From Laspinema sp. D2d (GTDB lineage: Bacteria; Cyanobacteriota; Cyanobacteriia; Cyanobacteriales; Laspinemataceae): a stretch of 64,000 nt of DNA. Of this stretch, positions 8,601-16,050 are shown piece after piece. Position 1 is the first letter of the stretch; every line of letters begins with the position of its first letter. The translations under genes and the position numbers were made by a program. The DNA lies in assembly GCF_025370755.1 (NCBI RefSeq), contig NZ_JAMXFC010000005.1, positions 62,001 through 126,000 on the forward strand. Reading direction: 5' to 3'. The notes under the pieces were generated by a model, which worked only from the letters and a program-made list of their open reading frames with translations, did no database searches and was not told the origin of the DNA.

Positions 8601-10965
8601 GCGTAATTTGGGTCCCTTGCAAGCACATTTAAGCAAAGTTTTATATGTTTTTAGCACGTTTATCAATCACTGGAAAACCCATTTAAAAAATAGTTTAAAG
8701 CTGTTTTTAGAGACCTATCAAACTGGGTTGGAATCCGGAGATATCGTTTATGGAGGTCTGGCCTTATTGATGTACTGCGCCCATTCTTATTGGACAGGTC
8801 AAGAACTAATTCAAGTTAATTCTGCAATTTCTGCTCACACGGATGAAATCATAAAATTAAAGCACGAACTATCGTTACGCTGGATAAAATCGTTTCGACA
8901 ATCGGTCTTTAAACTGTTAACTCCAACTGAAGACCCCTGGACCCTCAACAGTGATACGTTTGATGAATCGAGTCAGCTCTTATCTTATCAACAAGCCGGT
9001 GATAGCGTTGCACTTTGTTTAAGTTATTTAAACAAAGTCATGTTGTGCTACCTATTTGAACGGTTTCCAGAAGCGGCTGAAAATGCAGCCTTGGGGGAAG
9101 AGTATGCGGGAATGGTAATCGCCAAGCATACGGTTCCTCTCTTCCATTTCTACGATTCCCTCACCCATCTTGCCATCTATCCCGAAGCCTCCGAAACCGA
9201 ACAACAGCGCATCCTAGAAAAAGTCACTGCCAACCAAGAAAAAATGCACCTTTGGGCGCAACACGCTCCCATGAACTACCTCCATAAATATTATCTAGTT
9301 GAAGCTGAACGCGCGCGAATCTTCAACCATGATTTACAAGCGCGAGACTACTACGATCGCGCCATCACCCTCGCCAAAGAACACGAATACCTCAACGAAG
9401 AAGCCCTCGCGTACGAACTCGCCGCCCGTTTTTACATCGCGCGCAACATCCCTCACCTCGCCCGCTTCTACCTGCAAGAAGCCCACTATGCCTATCAACG
9501 CTGGGGGGCCACTGCCAAAGTCCAACACCTAGAAACCCGCTATCCCCAACTCATCGAATTACGCACCTCCACCCGTAGCAAACTTTCCACCACCTCCACC
9601 AGTGGCACCAGTTCCGGAGAAACCCTGGATATTGCCACCGTACTCAAAGCCTCCCAAGCGATTTCTAGCGAAATTCAACTCAATAAACTCCTCGCCCAAC
9701 TTCTAAATCTTGCCATAGAAAACGCCGGTGCCCAAAAAGGCGTCCTCATTTTATCTGACAACAATCAACTCAAAATCGAAGCCGCTAAACTCCCCAATGG
9801 CGAGGTCCAAATCCTGGAATCCCTCCCCTTAGAAAGCGGAAACTTCGTCCCTCCGGCTATCATTAACTATGTCGCCCGGACTCAAGAAAGTGTCATCCTC
9901 GCCAACGCTACCGAAGAAGGAATTTTCACCTCAGAACCGTATATTCTCCAACAGCAAACCCAGTCCCTTCTTTGTGCTGCCATTGTCAACCAAGGCAAAC
10001 TGATTGGCATTATTTACCTAGAAAATAACTTAGCAACCGGCGCATTTACCCCAGAACGGATCGAACTCTTACAAGTCATCTCCGCCCAAGCCGCAATTTC
10101 CCTGGAAAATGCTCAACTCTATCGCACTTTAGAAGATAAAGTCATTGAACGAACGGCTCAACTTGCGGAAGCGAACGAAGAAATCAGCACCCTGAATGAA
10201 CTGCTCAAATCCGACAACCTGCGGATGAGTGCGGAACTGGATGTCACCCGTCAACTGCAACAAAAAATGTTGCCAAACCCTGAAGAATTGCAGGCAATTC
10301 CTGGATTAGAAATCGCTGGATTTATGGAACCCGCTGATGAAATTGGGGGAGATTATTATGATGTGTTGAACCATGAGGGACATATTAAAATCGGGATTGG
10401 GGATGTGACGGGACATGGATTAGAAGCCGGAATGGTGATGGTGATGGTCCAAACTGCTGTGCGGACTTTGTTGGTGAATGATGAGAAAGATTATGTGAAG
10501 TTTTTAAATACGATTAACCGGATGATTCATGATAACGTGCAGCGGATGCGAACGGATAAGAACCTGACCTTAGCATTACTGGATTATGCTGATGGGGTGT
10601 TGCGAATTACTGGACAACATGAGGAGGTTTTGGTAGTCCGGGGGACGGGAGAAATTGAGCGACTGGATACGGTGGATTTAGGATTTCCTGTGGGGTTAGA
10701 GTTAGATATTTCTGACTTTATTACTCAGGCGGAAGTTGAGTTAAATCCTGGGGATGGGGTGGTGCTTTATACCGATGGGATACCGGAGGCGGAAAATATG
10801 GCGGGAGAGTTCTATGGGATGGACCGATTGTGTGCGGTGGTGTCCCAGTATTGGCAGGAGTCTGCGGAGGCGATTCGGGAGATGGTGATTCAGGATGTGC
10901 GAGCGTTTATTGGGGAACAGAAGGTGTTTGATGATATTACTTTGGTGGTGATGAAGCAGCGATGA
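5668..10965 (+). CDS. multidomain Ser/Thr kinase - AAA ATPase - GAF - SpoIIE phosphatase
   Basis: A 1765-residue signalling protein. Domain order: protein kinase (about 8-270; Lys37, catalytic loop H-K-D-I-N-P-S-N at 127-134, DFG at 148-150); a large predicted ATPase of the type seen in bacterial multidomain kinases, with P-loop G-Y-S-G-I-G-K-S at 330-337; a long helical TPR-like region (~700-1300); GAF (~1330-1480); coiled coil (~1485-1525); and SpoIIE/PP2C-type phosphatase (~1525-1760) with GGDYYD and TDGIPEA metal-binding motifs. It probably couples a sensed ligand or partner to phosphorylation and dephosphorylation of regulators such as anti-sigma antagonists; this output is inferred. ATG at 5668 directly precedes the kinase fold. 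The gene at 36647 is a paralog over the first ~1500 residues. Confidence 0.93.
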   Translation: MAIAILDYQIGELLHESNNSRIYRAVGLSDNQPVILKLLNQAYPSPEKIAQFKREYETTQSLNLPGVINAYGLERSDRQWVMVFEDFGGISLKKIIQNQPLTLSEFLPLAINIAEILDHVHQQQIIHKDINPSNLILNPNTQELKLIDFGISTQLSRENPTFRNPNLLEGTLPYIAPEQTGRMNRTVDYRSDFYSLGATFYELLTGTVPFPSDDPLALVHSHIAQQPIPPHQLNPEIPEAISDIILKLMSKNAEDRYQSAYGLKRDLEEGLRQWQTTEQLETFTLATQDISDRFQLPQKLYGRQQEIAELLSGFERVCSGGQTELMLVAGYSGIGKSALVQEVYKPITRQRGYFISGKFDQLQRDIPYASLVQAFRSLILQLLTESATQIATWREKLLTALGSNAQILIEVIPELKAIIGEQPPVPELPATEAENRFKLVFQNFIHVFTQAEHPLILFLDDLQWSDSASLKLLELLMMTPASQYLYLIGAYRDNEVSSAHPLMLTLEEIQQTQATVNQIFLTPLSLSDVTQLVADTLNAPEKIARPLAELVEVKTKGNPFFVNQFLNSLYKNKVLNFESSHRCWQWDIQEIAAQNITDNVVDLMGDQVKKLPEATQTCLKLAACMGYRFDLETLALVSQKSRSETAAALWEAISETLILPLGDDYKLMEVDIPEIAQGVTVEYKFAHDRIQQAAYSLIPETDKQAVHLQIGQLFLENIPPENREQNIFDIVHQLNLGREAILDLSLQQELVFLNEIAGKKAKASAAFKSALRYFQAAIELLPPNSWEEQYDLTLALYLETVEAAVVSSSYALMEEFGEVVLQKARSVLDLVKVYELNMQAYYAQNQLSEAMKIGLEILERLEMPLPETPTPAALAEAIAETRAAWAGKRIQDLIELPPMTDPYKLAASKVLMSLSASTYVVFPELYPIVLLRMSSLFLQYGNTSESSIGYAAYGLFLCGVEGDYDAGYELGQLALKIERNLGPLQAHLSKVLYVFSTFINHWKTHLKNSLKLFLETYQTGLESGDIVYGGLALLMYCAHSYWTGQELIQVNSAISAHTDEIIKLKHELSLRWIKSFRQSVFKLLTPTEDPWTLNSDTFDESSQLLSYQQAGDSVALCLSYLNKVMLCYLFERFPEAAENAALGEEYAGMVIAKHTVPLFHFYDSLTHLAIYPEASETEQQRILEKVTANQEKMHLWAQHAPMNYLHKYYLVEAERARIFNHDLQARDYYDRAITLAKEHEYLNEEALAYELAARFYIARNIPHLARFYLQEAHYAYQRWGATAKVQHLETRYPQLIELRTSTRSKLSTTSTSGTSSGETLDIATVLKASQAISSEIQLNKLLAQLLNLAIENAGAQKGVLILSDNNQLKIEAAKLPNGEVQILESLPLESGNFVPPAIINYVARTQESVILANATEEGIFTSEPYILQQQTQSLLCAAIVNQGKLIGIIYLENNLATGAFTPERIELLQVISAQAAISLENAQLYRTLEDKVIERTAQLAEANEEISTLNELLKSDNLRMSAELDVTRQLQQKMLPNPEELQAIPGLEIAGFMEPADEIGGDYYDVLNHEGHIKIGIGDVTGHGLEAGMVMVMVQTAVRTLLVNDEKDYVKFLNTINRMIHDNVQRMRTDKNLTLALLDYADGVLRITGQHEEVLVVRGTGEIERLDTVDLGFPVGLELDISDFITQAEVELNPGDGVVLYTDGIPEAENMAGEFYGMDRLCAVVSQYWQESAEAIREMVIQDVRAFIGEQKVFDDITLVVMKQR

Positions 10966-11073
10966 TGGGGGAGATGGGGAGGGTGGGGGAGATGGGGAGG
11001 ATAGGGAGGATGGGGGAGATGGGGAGGATAGGGAGGATGGGGGAGATGGGGAGGATAGGGAGGATGGGGAGGA
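10962..11073. repeat. G-rich minisatellite (GGGGAGAT / GGGGAGGATA units)
   Basis: About 110 bases starting at the stop codon of the kinase-phosphatase gene. A ~27-base unit containing GGGGGAGATGGGGAGGATA is repeated about three times with degenerate ends. It is the inverted counterpart of the tract at 4258-4355. Open frames through it encode only Gly/Met/Glu or Pro/His repeats and are not genes. Confidence 0.9.
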
Positions 11074-11097
11074 TGTTTTTTACGCTTAACTGCTTCT

Positions 11098-11134
11098 CCG
11101 GTCCCCTCCACTGTGTCTGGAGGGGACCGGAAGG
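11098..11134. terminator. hairpin between convergent genes
   Basis: A perfect 13-bp stem (11098-11110 with 11118-11130) and a 7-base loop, followed by AAGGGGATTTT on the + strand. It sits between the kinase-phosphatase gene (+) and the phoD-type gene (-) and probably terminates the + transcript. Confidence 0.65.
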
Positions 11135-11139
11135 GGATT

Positions 11140-13605
11140 TTACAACTGGGATGCTTGGCGATCGAGTCTGACTTCGGACCCGGTGTCATTGGTGCGGTAG
11201 ACTAAGGTGCGATCGCCACTTTGGACCGTTACCTGCCACCCCTCCACGAGTGCCAGCAAACAGCTTTCATTGGCTTCACCTAAGCCCAAACAGCCATCGG
11301 ACCAAGTTTGTTTTTGTGAGGAAACTAGGGTAAAATTACCCGGTTGTAGTCCGAAATCTCGGGCTAGATTTTCCTCCACGGCAGTTGTGATATCCGAGGG
11401 TAAAAGAACATCCCCACTCTGCGGATTCACTGTAAATTGTAAGCCAATGGTCGGGGTGCGATTGGCAACTTCTGCGGGATTCGCTTCCATGTCCCCTTGG
11501 GTATAGGGTTCAACGCCAAAGGTGGTGACGGTAAGCTGTTGGGTTTCTGGGGCGATCGCAAATTCAGTCCACCCATAATTGTGACCATTAAAATAAGAAC
11601 CCTGGAGTAATTGGGCATCAATTTCTGACCCTTCTAACCCTACGGGATCATATCCTAATGGTAGAATCCGATTATCAATTACCTGGCGCACAAAAGCATT
11701 CTTTTCCGCTTCATTGGTCATGGCCCGATAACGGTCTTTTTCTGCGGGAGACAGCAGTGCATCTGGGGTAAAGGCAACGGTTGCGGGTCCAAAGGGGGCG
11801 GCAAAAGGTCCTTGACCGATATTCAACTGAATCGCTGCTGGACCAATCATCACATCAAAAGCCCCGGTCGGTTTTTGCGGTTGACCGAATCCATCCTGGT
11901 AGGTCACATTATTGACCACATTACCATGAAAATCTCCGCTGACAAACACTACATTGCTAATATTGTTTTCATCAATAAACCGTAATATCTCGGTTCGTTC
12001 GGCTTCAAATCCCTCCCAACGTTCCCCAGAAACTGCAATTCCAAAATGTTGCATGGGGACGGTAGACATGACAAATTTCCAGGTAATTCCGGCATTTTCA
12101 GCGGCGAGTAAATCGTTTTTGAATTCCTCTAACTGCGGTTGGCCTAAGACGGTGCGATTGGGGTCAAATGAGTTTTGCAAATAGGCGCTGACGGCTTCTG
12201 GGGAAGCGGTTTCTGGGATAAAGGGCAAGGGTTTATCGCGGAACGATCGCAGGTCTAAAACAAAGCTGGCGGCATCGCTGCCATGAACATTGTATCGATA
12301 CAATTTCTCCTTGTTCGCGGTCCGGGGGTCGCCAGTTTCGCCATACTGTTGTTCCGTCATGGGTTTGTAATCGAGGAACGCTTCTAACGCCTGATTAAAC
12401 ACGGGGGTTTCATTGACAAACCGACCTTCGGTCCCAAAAATCCCATTCCGTTGGGGAGATTCTGCTGGCGCTGCACCTCCGGCAAAATCATTGGTGATTT
12501 CGTGGTCATCCCACGTGTTATAGGTCGCCGTAGAGGCGCGCAAATCCGCCCAGGGGTTGAGTCCAAATCGGTCGGTGAAAATTTCGTTATATTTAGTGCG
12601 GAATTGATCGATATTACCGGATTGACGAACACCGGGGAGGTCCGGGGAGATACTATCGATTTCTACCGTATCCCCCATGAGTACGAAAAAGTCTAGGTTG
12701 CGATCGGGGACGTTGCTAATCGAGGGATAGGGGGCGAGTTCTCCTTGCCAGTCTCCGGTGACGCCAAACCGTAATCCGGTTTGAGTGCCCAAGGGGGCGG
12801 GAGTGCGAAATTGACCGACTGCGGCAGTGCCTGCGGCATCGGTGACACGATAGTAATATTGGGTTTGCGGGGCCAAGTCGCTCACTTGCACTTGCACGGG
12901 TACGGTGGGGTCGGTGACAAAGTTAGTCGTTTGTCCGGCGATCGCCCCAAAGTTGGCATCGGTGGCATACTCAAAAATCACCGGCCCCACTTCTGTACTA
13001 CGGGTCCACAACACCGCACTATTTTGGGTCACATCCCCAGCAGCCACTCCATTGGGGAGGGTGGTATTGCCTCGCATAAACGGGGTAAAATCCCGGCCTT
13101 CAGTGACACCAAAGTTGAGATAATGTCCAATTCCGGTGATTTCATCCCGTTCTACCGCAGCGGCTACGTCAGAATTTTTCGCTAAATAGTAGGCAGGATT
13201 ATATAATTTGCTGGGAATTCGCCCCTCGCCTTGTCCGAATACCTGAAAGTGTTGGATGCCGGTGAGAGAAGATGCGTTGACCGCCTCTTGAACATCGGGA
13301 TGGAGCGAAAGATATAATTGATTGTTATATAAAGCGCTAGGGTTGCGTCCTTCTGCTTGCCCAAAGGCGATGTAGTGTTGAAAGGGGGTGAGTTGATTGG
13401 CGGATACTGCGGCAGCTACATCGGAATTTAAGGTGAGGTAGTAGCGGGTATCAAAAAGGGCGGTGGGGTTGCGTCCTTCATTTTGGCCGAAGCTTTCAAA
13501 ATGAGCGAACCCGCTGGGAAACAGTCCAGAGGCGACGGCATTGGCAACGTCGGGGTTACGGGCTAGATAATAGGTCTCATTATATAAATCCTGGGCATTC
13601 AACAT
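11140..13605 (-). CDS. phoD: PhoD-type alkaline phosphatase/phosphodiesterase with four N-terminal repeats
   Basis: 821 residues. The central part (~190-690) is a PhoD metallophosphatase: an N-terminal beta domain, then FFVLMGDTVEID, YNTWDDHEITND and VVFVSGDFHGN motifs that provide the metal ligands. PhoD enzymes release phosphate from mono- and diesters outside the cell and are usually induced by phosphate starvation. Residues 1-160 form four ~38-residue repeats (YYLxxNPDVAxAV ... FGQxEGRNP) seen in cyanobacterial extracellular proteins. The C-terminal ~70 residues (W-x-DGCLGLG ... LVEGWQVTV ... LVYRTNDTG) are a separate small module with paired cysteines. No Tat or Sec signal peptide is visible, which is unusual for PhoD; export may be signal-less or the repeats may mediate it (inference). 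Confidence 0.93.
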   Translation of the reverse strand: MLNAQDLYNETYYLARNPDVANAVASGLFPSGFAHFESFGQNEGRNPTALFDTRYYLTLNSDVAAAVSANQLTPFQHYIAFGQAEGRNPSALYNNQLYLSLHPDVQEAVNASSLTGIQHFQVFGQGEGRIPSKLYNPAYYLAKNSDVAAAVERDEITGIGHYLNFGVTEGRDFTPFMRGNTTLPNGVAAGDVTQNSAVLWTRSTEVGPVIFEYATDANFGAIAGQTTNFVTDPTVPVQVQVSDLAPQTQYYYRVTDAAGTAAVGQFRTPAPLGTQTGLRFGVTGDWQGELAPYPSISNVPDRNLDFFVLMGDTVEIDSISPDLPGVRQSGNIDQFRTKYNEIFTDRFGLNPWADLRASTATYNTWDDHEITNDFAGGAAPAESPQRNGIFGTEGRFVNETPVFNQALEAFLDYKPMTEQQYGETGDPRTANKEKLYRYNVHGSDAASFVLDLRSFRDKPLPFIPETASPEAVSAYLQNSFDPNRTVLGQPQLEEFKNDLLAAENAGITWKFVMSTVPMQHFGIAVSGERWEGFEAERTEILRFIDENNISNVVFVSGDFHGNVVNNVTYQDGFGQPQKPTGAFDVMIGPAAIQLNIGQGPFAAPFGPATVAFTPDALLSPAEKDRYRAMTNEAEKNAFVRQVIDNRILPLGYDPVGLEGSEIDAQLLQGSYFNGHNYGWTEFAIAPETQQLTVTTFGVEPYTQGDMEANPAEVANRTPTIGLQFTVNPQSGDVLLPSDITTAVEENLARDFGLQPGNFTLVSSQKQTWSDGCLGLGEANESCLLALVEGWQVTVQSGDRTLVYRTNDTGSEVRLDRQASQL

Positions 13606-13846
13606 GGTTTTTAGTGGGGTAAAGGAATATGGGCTTTTTGCGCATTGCCTATTATATCAATCAAATGTAAAATAAATGCACGGGTTATAAATAACTCTTT
13701 TTAATCAATGGGACGGGAATGATGAGTGGCGTGCTCGGGGCTATCAGGGTCCCACTTTTCCCAGGGTTTAAACTCTAATTGGACCTAGAGGGTTAGGATG
13801 TAGGGTGGGCATTGCACTTCTGGCTTACTCTCGTCCCCTATTTGTT

Positions 13847-14818
13847 ATGAATCGCCTGCGATCGCAATTAAAACCTTTTTTACGGTGGGCCATTCTCGGG
13901 GCTACTCTATTTTTTCTGGCAAAAACCCTCAAAGATAATGCGGGTGCTGTTGCGGATCTGCGGATGACCGGATCCAGTTGGATTGCCCTGGCGATCGCCC
14001 TAGGAGTGACCTTTTTGGCGCATTTGTGGTCCGGTTGGGTGTGGTTGTGGATTCTGCGGGAGTTCGATCGCCCGGTTCCTTTGGGTTGGGGCTTATCGGT
14101 CTATCTCACCACCAATATTGCGAAATATTTACCGGGCAATGTCTGGCATTTCTATGGTCGAATTGCGGCGATCGCCAAGCGGGATGTCCCCCTAGCGGTA
14201 GCGGTCCTCAGCGTCTTATTAGAGCCCTTGTTAATGGCAGCATCTGCCTTAATCATCGCTGCATTGGGCAGTAGTACCCTGTGGGGAACGGCCCCGGGTG
14301 CAGTTCCTCCGATTCTCCTGGGACTGGGATTAGGGGCGGTCCTAGTGGGTATTCATCCCCGCATTTTAAACCCAATCATTCAAGTTTTAAGCAAACTCAA
14401 ACTCAAAAAAGCTCCTCCCAAAACTGAGGGACTGTTAGAAGTCTCCCCGGAGTCTCCTGCGCCCACTGCCGCCAAGCTGACTCGTTACCCCCTGCTGCCC
14501 CTATTGGGGGAACTGGGGTTTCTGCTATTGCGCGGGGCCGGATTTATTTTAACCGTGCAAGCGATGACTCCCGTACAGCCCGGACAATTACCGCCGTTGA
14601 TGGGGGCTTTTAGTTTTGCTTGGTTGCTGGGTTTGGTGGTTCCCGGGGCACCGGGGGGCATTGGCATCTTTGAGGCAACGGCGATCGCCCTGTTGGATCA
14701 GCAATTCTCCCCAGCGGCTATTTTAGGGGCTGTTGCCTTCTATCGCCTAATTAGCGTCGTTGCCGAAGCTTCCGCCGCTGCGATCGCAGCAGCGATCGGT
14801 AAAGGCAAACCTGCCTAA
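13847..14818 (+). CDS. lysylphosphatidylglycerol synthase-like integral membrane protein (UPF0104 type)
   Basis: About 323 residues, mostly hydrophobic, with around eight predicted transmembrane helices. The family is the membrane flippase-like domain found in MprF/LPG synthases and stand-alone UPF0104 proteins. The conserved loop YLTTNIAKYLPGNVWHFYGR (~78-98) and the late motif PGAPGGIGIFEATAIALL are typical. It lacks the cytosolic aminoacyl-transfer domain, so lipid lysinylation is not implied; a lipid or glycoconjugate transport role is possible. GTG at 13805 would add 14 residues; ATG at 13847 better matches the start of the basic, hydrophobic N-terminus. Confidence 0.85.
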   Translation: MNRLRSQLKPFLRWAILGATLFFLAKTLKDNAGAVADLRMTGSSWIALAIALGVTFLAHLWSGWVWLWILREFDRPVPLGWGLSVYLTTNIAKYLPGNVWHFYGRIAAIAKRDVPLAVAVLSVLLEPLLMAASALIIAALGSSTLWGTAPGAVPPILLGLGLGAVLVGIHPRILNPIIQVLSKLKLKKAPPKTEGLLEVSPESPAPTAAKLTRYPLLPLLGELGFLLLRGAGFILTVQAMTPVQPGQLPPLMGAFSFAWLLGLVVPGAPGGIGIFEATAIALLDQQFSPAAILGAVAFYRLISVVAEASAAAIAAAIGKGKPA

Positions 14819-14929
14819 GTTACCCATGACCCGAACTGCTGAGTCAATCCTGGCCCAATCGGAATAAAATAAGACAAAGCAGGGGTAGAAACCTGACTCC
14901 CCATCCCTGAAACCTAACTGGAGGTTGAA

Positions 14930-15142
14930 ATGACTGAATATCGCAAAGTAGAATATCGGATTGGCAAGGACGGAAAAATTCTGGAAACGGTCCTCAATGG
15001 CAACGGACAAAACTGCACCGAAACGACCGCTGAAATTGAAAAAGCCCTCGGCAAAGTTGAATCCCAAGAATTGCTACCGGATTATTACCAAGATGATGAA
15101 AATATTGTCACGGAATCACATCAGTCTATTCAACCATTTTAG
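14930..15142 (+). CDS. DUF2997 family protein
   Basis: A 70-residue acidic cytoplasmic protein with the N-terminal pattern YRKVEYRIGKDGKI...ETVLNGNG, then a helix ending near ESQELLP, typical of the cyanobacterial/plastid-lineage DUF2997 family. Function is unknown. GGAGG lies 7 nt before the ATG. It is 12 nt upstream of the HTH-GrpE fusion gene, so the two are probably cotranscribed. DUF2997 genes are often near DUF1257 and ycf46 genes, as here, which suggests a shared pathway (inference). Confidence 0.85.
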   Translation: MTEYRKVEYRIGKDGKILETVLNGNGQNCTETTAEIEKALGKVESQELLPDYYQDDENIVTESHQSIQPF

Positions 15143-15154
15143 GGAGTAGGATTG

Positions 15155-15931
15155 ATGATAGAAGAACCCAATTTAATCGGATTTGGCTGGGTTCTCACCT
15201 TGGTCTTGTTCATGGCAATTTTATATTTATTAGGGTCTGGGACAATAGAAAATCAACCGTTGAAGTATGATGCGCTATTAGGCGATCGCATGAAGCAGTT
15301 GGGCCTAATTCACTGGAAACAGTTAGCGCAAACAGCCGGGATATCGACCCTCCGCCTGCGCCAGATTCGGTCCGGGGCGATCGGCAATATTCCTTGGGGT
15401 GAACTGCGCCAATTGGCCCAGGCTTTAAATTGGTCGATAGGAGAATTAGAGCAACAGTTAAACCCGTTACCCACCCCCTCAAAAACCGCGCTGGTTATTG
15501 GCACTTGTCACTCGGAATTAGAAGCCCAATTACGCCAACAATGCCAGCGCCTGAGAGAGGAATTAGAGGCCCAAAAATCCCAGATTTGGGAAGAGTTTTG
15601 TCAGTCCACTTTTGAGGAATTGCAAACCTTACTGACGAACTATCCCACTGCGGCAGAAATGGCCCGAATCAAACCGGATTTACCGGCTAAAAATCTCACC
15701 GCTTTATTTGCCCCTCTGGATAATTTATTAGAAAATTGGGGCTATGAACCGATTGGTCATCCTTGGGAATCGGTTGCTTATAACCCGCAATTCCATCAGG
15801 GGGACTCTGAGGAAATTCAACCCGGAGAGGTGGTTTATATTCGTTTTGTGGGCTATCGTCAAGGCGATCGCATTCTGTCCCCAGCGAAAGTCAGCCGAAC
15901 CCTTCCCAGCGGGATCAAGCCCTCTTCCTAA
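15155..15931 (+). CDS. membrane-anchored HTH - GrpE-like nucleotide exchange factor
   Basis: 258 residues. A single N-terminal hydrophobic helix (~6-27) is followed by an XRE-type helix-turn-helix (~45-100: WKQLAQTAGISTLRLRQIRSG), a charged coiled coil (~120-160) and a C-terminal GrpE-like domain with E-P-I-G-H-P near 190 and YNPQFHQ ... EVVYIRFVGYRQGDRILSPAKV near 208-245. GrpE proteins exchange ADP from Hsp70, and the next gene downstream is an Hsp70. The fusion suggests a dedicated co-chaperone that also binds DNA or uses the HTH as a protein-binding module, tethered to a membrane (inference). ATG at 15155 is preferred over the TTG one codon earlier; GGAG is at about 15141-15147. Confidence 0.8.
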   Translation: MIEEPNLIGFGWVLTLVLFMAILYLLGSGTIENQPLKYDALLGDRMKQLGLIHWKQLAQTAGISTLRLRQIRSGAIGNIPWGELRQLAQALNWSIGELEQQLNPLPTPSKTALVIGTCHSELEAQLRQQCQRLREELEAQKSQIWEEFCQSTFEELQTLLTNYPTAAEMARIKPDLPAKNLTALFAPLDNLLENWGYEPIGHPWESVAYNPQFHQGDSEEIQPGEVVYIRFVGYRQGDRILSPAKVSRTLPSGIKPSS

Positions 15932-15973
15932 GCCCAAATCTAGGGATGAAAAGTCAGTTTTTTCTCTCTAGTT

Positions 15974-15994
15974 AGCCTGCGTAGGCAGGCTTTA
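15974..15994 (+). terminator. small hairpin AGCCTGC-GTAG-GCAGGCT
   Basis: A perfect 7-bp stem with a GTAG loop and a TTAT tail in the 119-nt gap between the GrpE-like and Hsp70 genes. It may attenuate or process the transcript. The sequence resembles a short hairpin repeat that I associate with cyanobacterial spacers; copy number cannot be checked here. Confidence 0.45.
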
Positions 15995-16050
15995 TCCTGT
16001 GAGCCTCCACCCTTAAAAATGTGGGTTTTTGCCTCTCTCTTTGGAAAATT

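Noticed and set aside
10890-11189. Pro/His-rich reverse frame and Met/Gly-rich forward frame
   Set aside because: Both read through the G-rich minisatellite; repeat artefacts.
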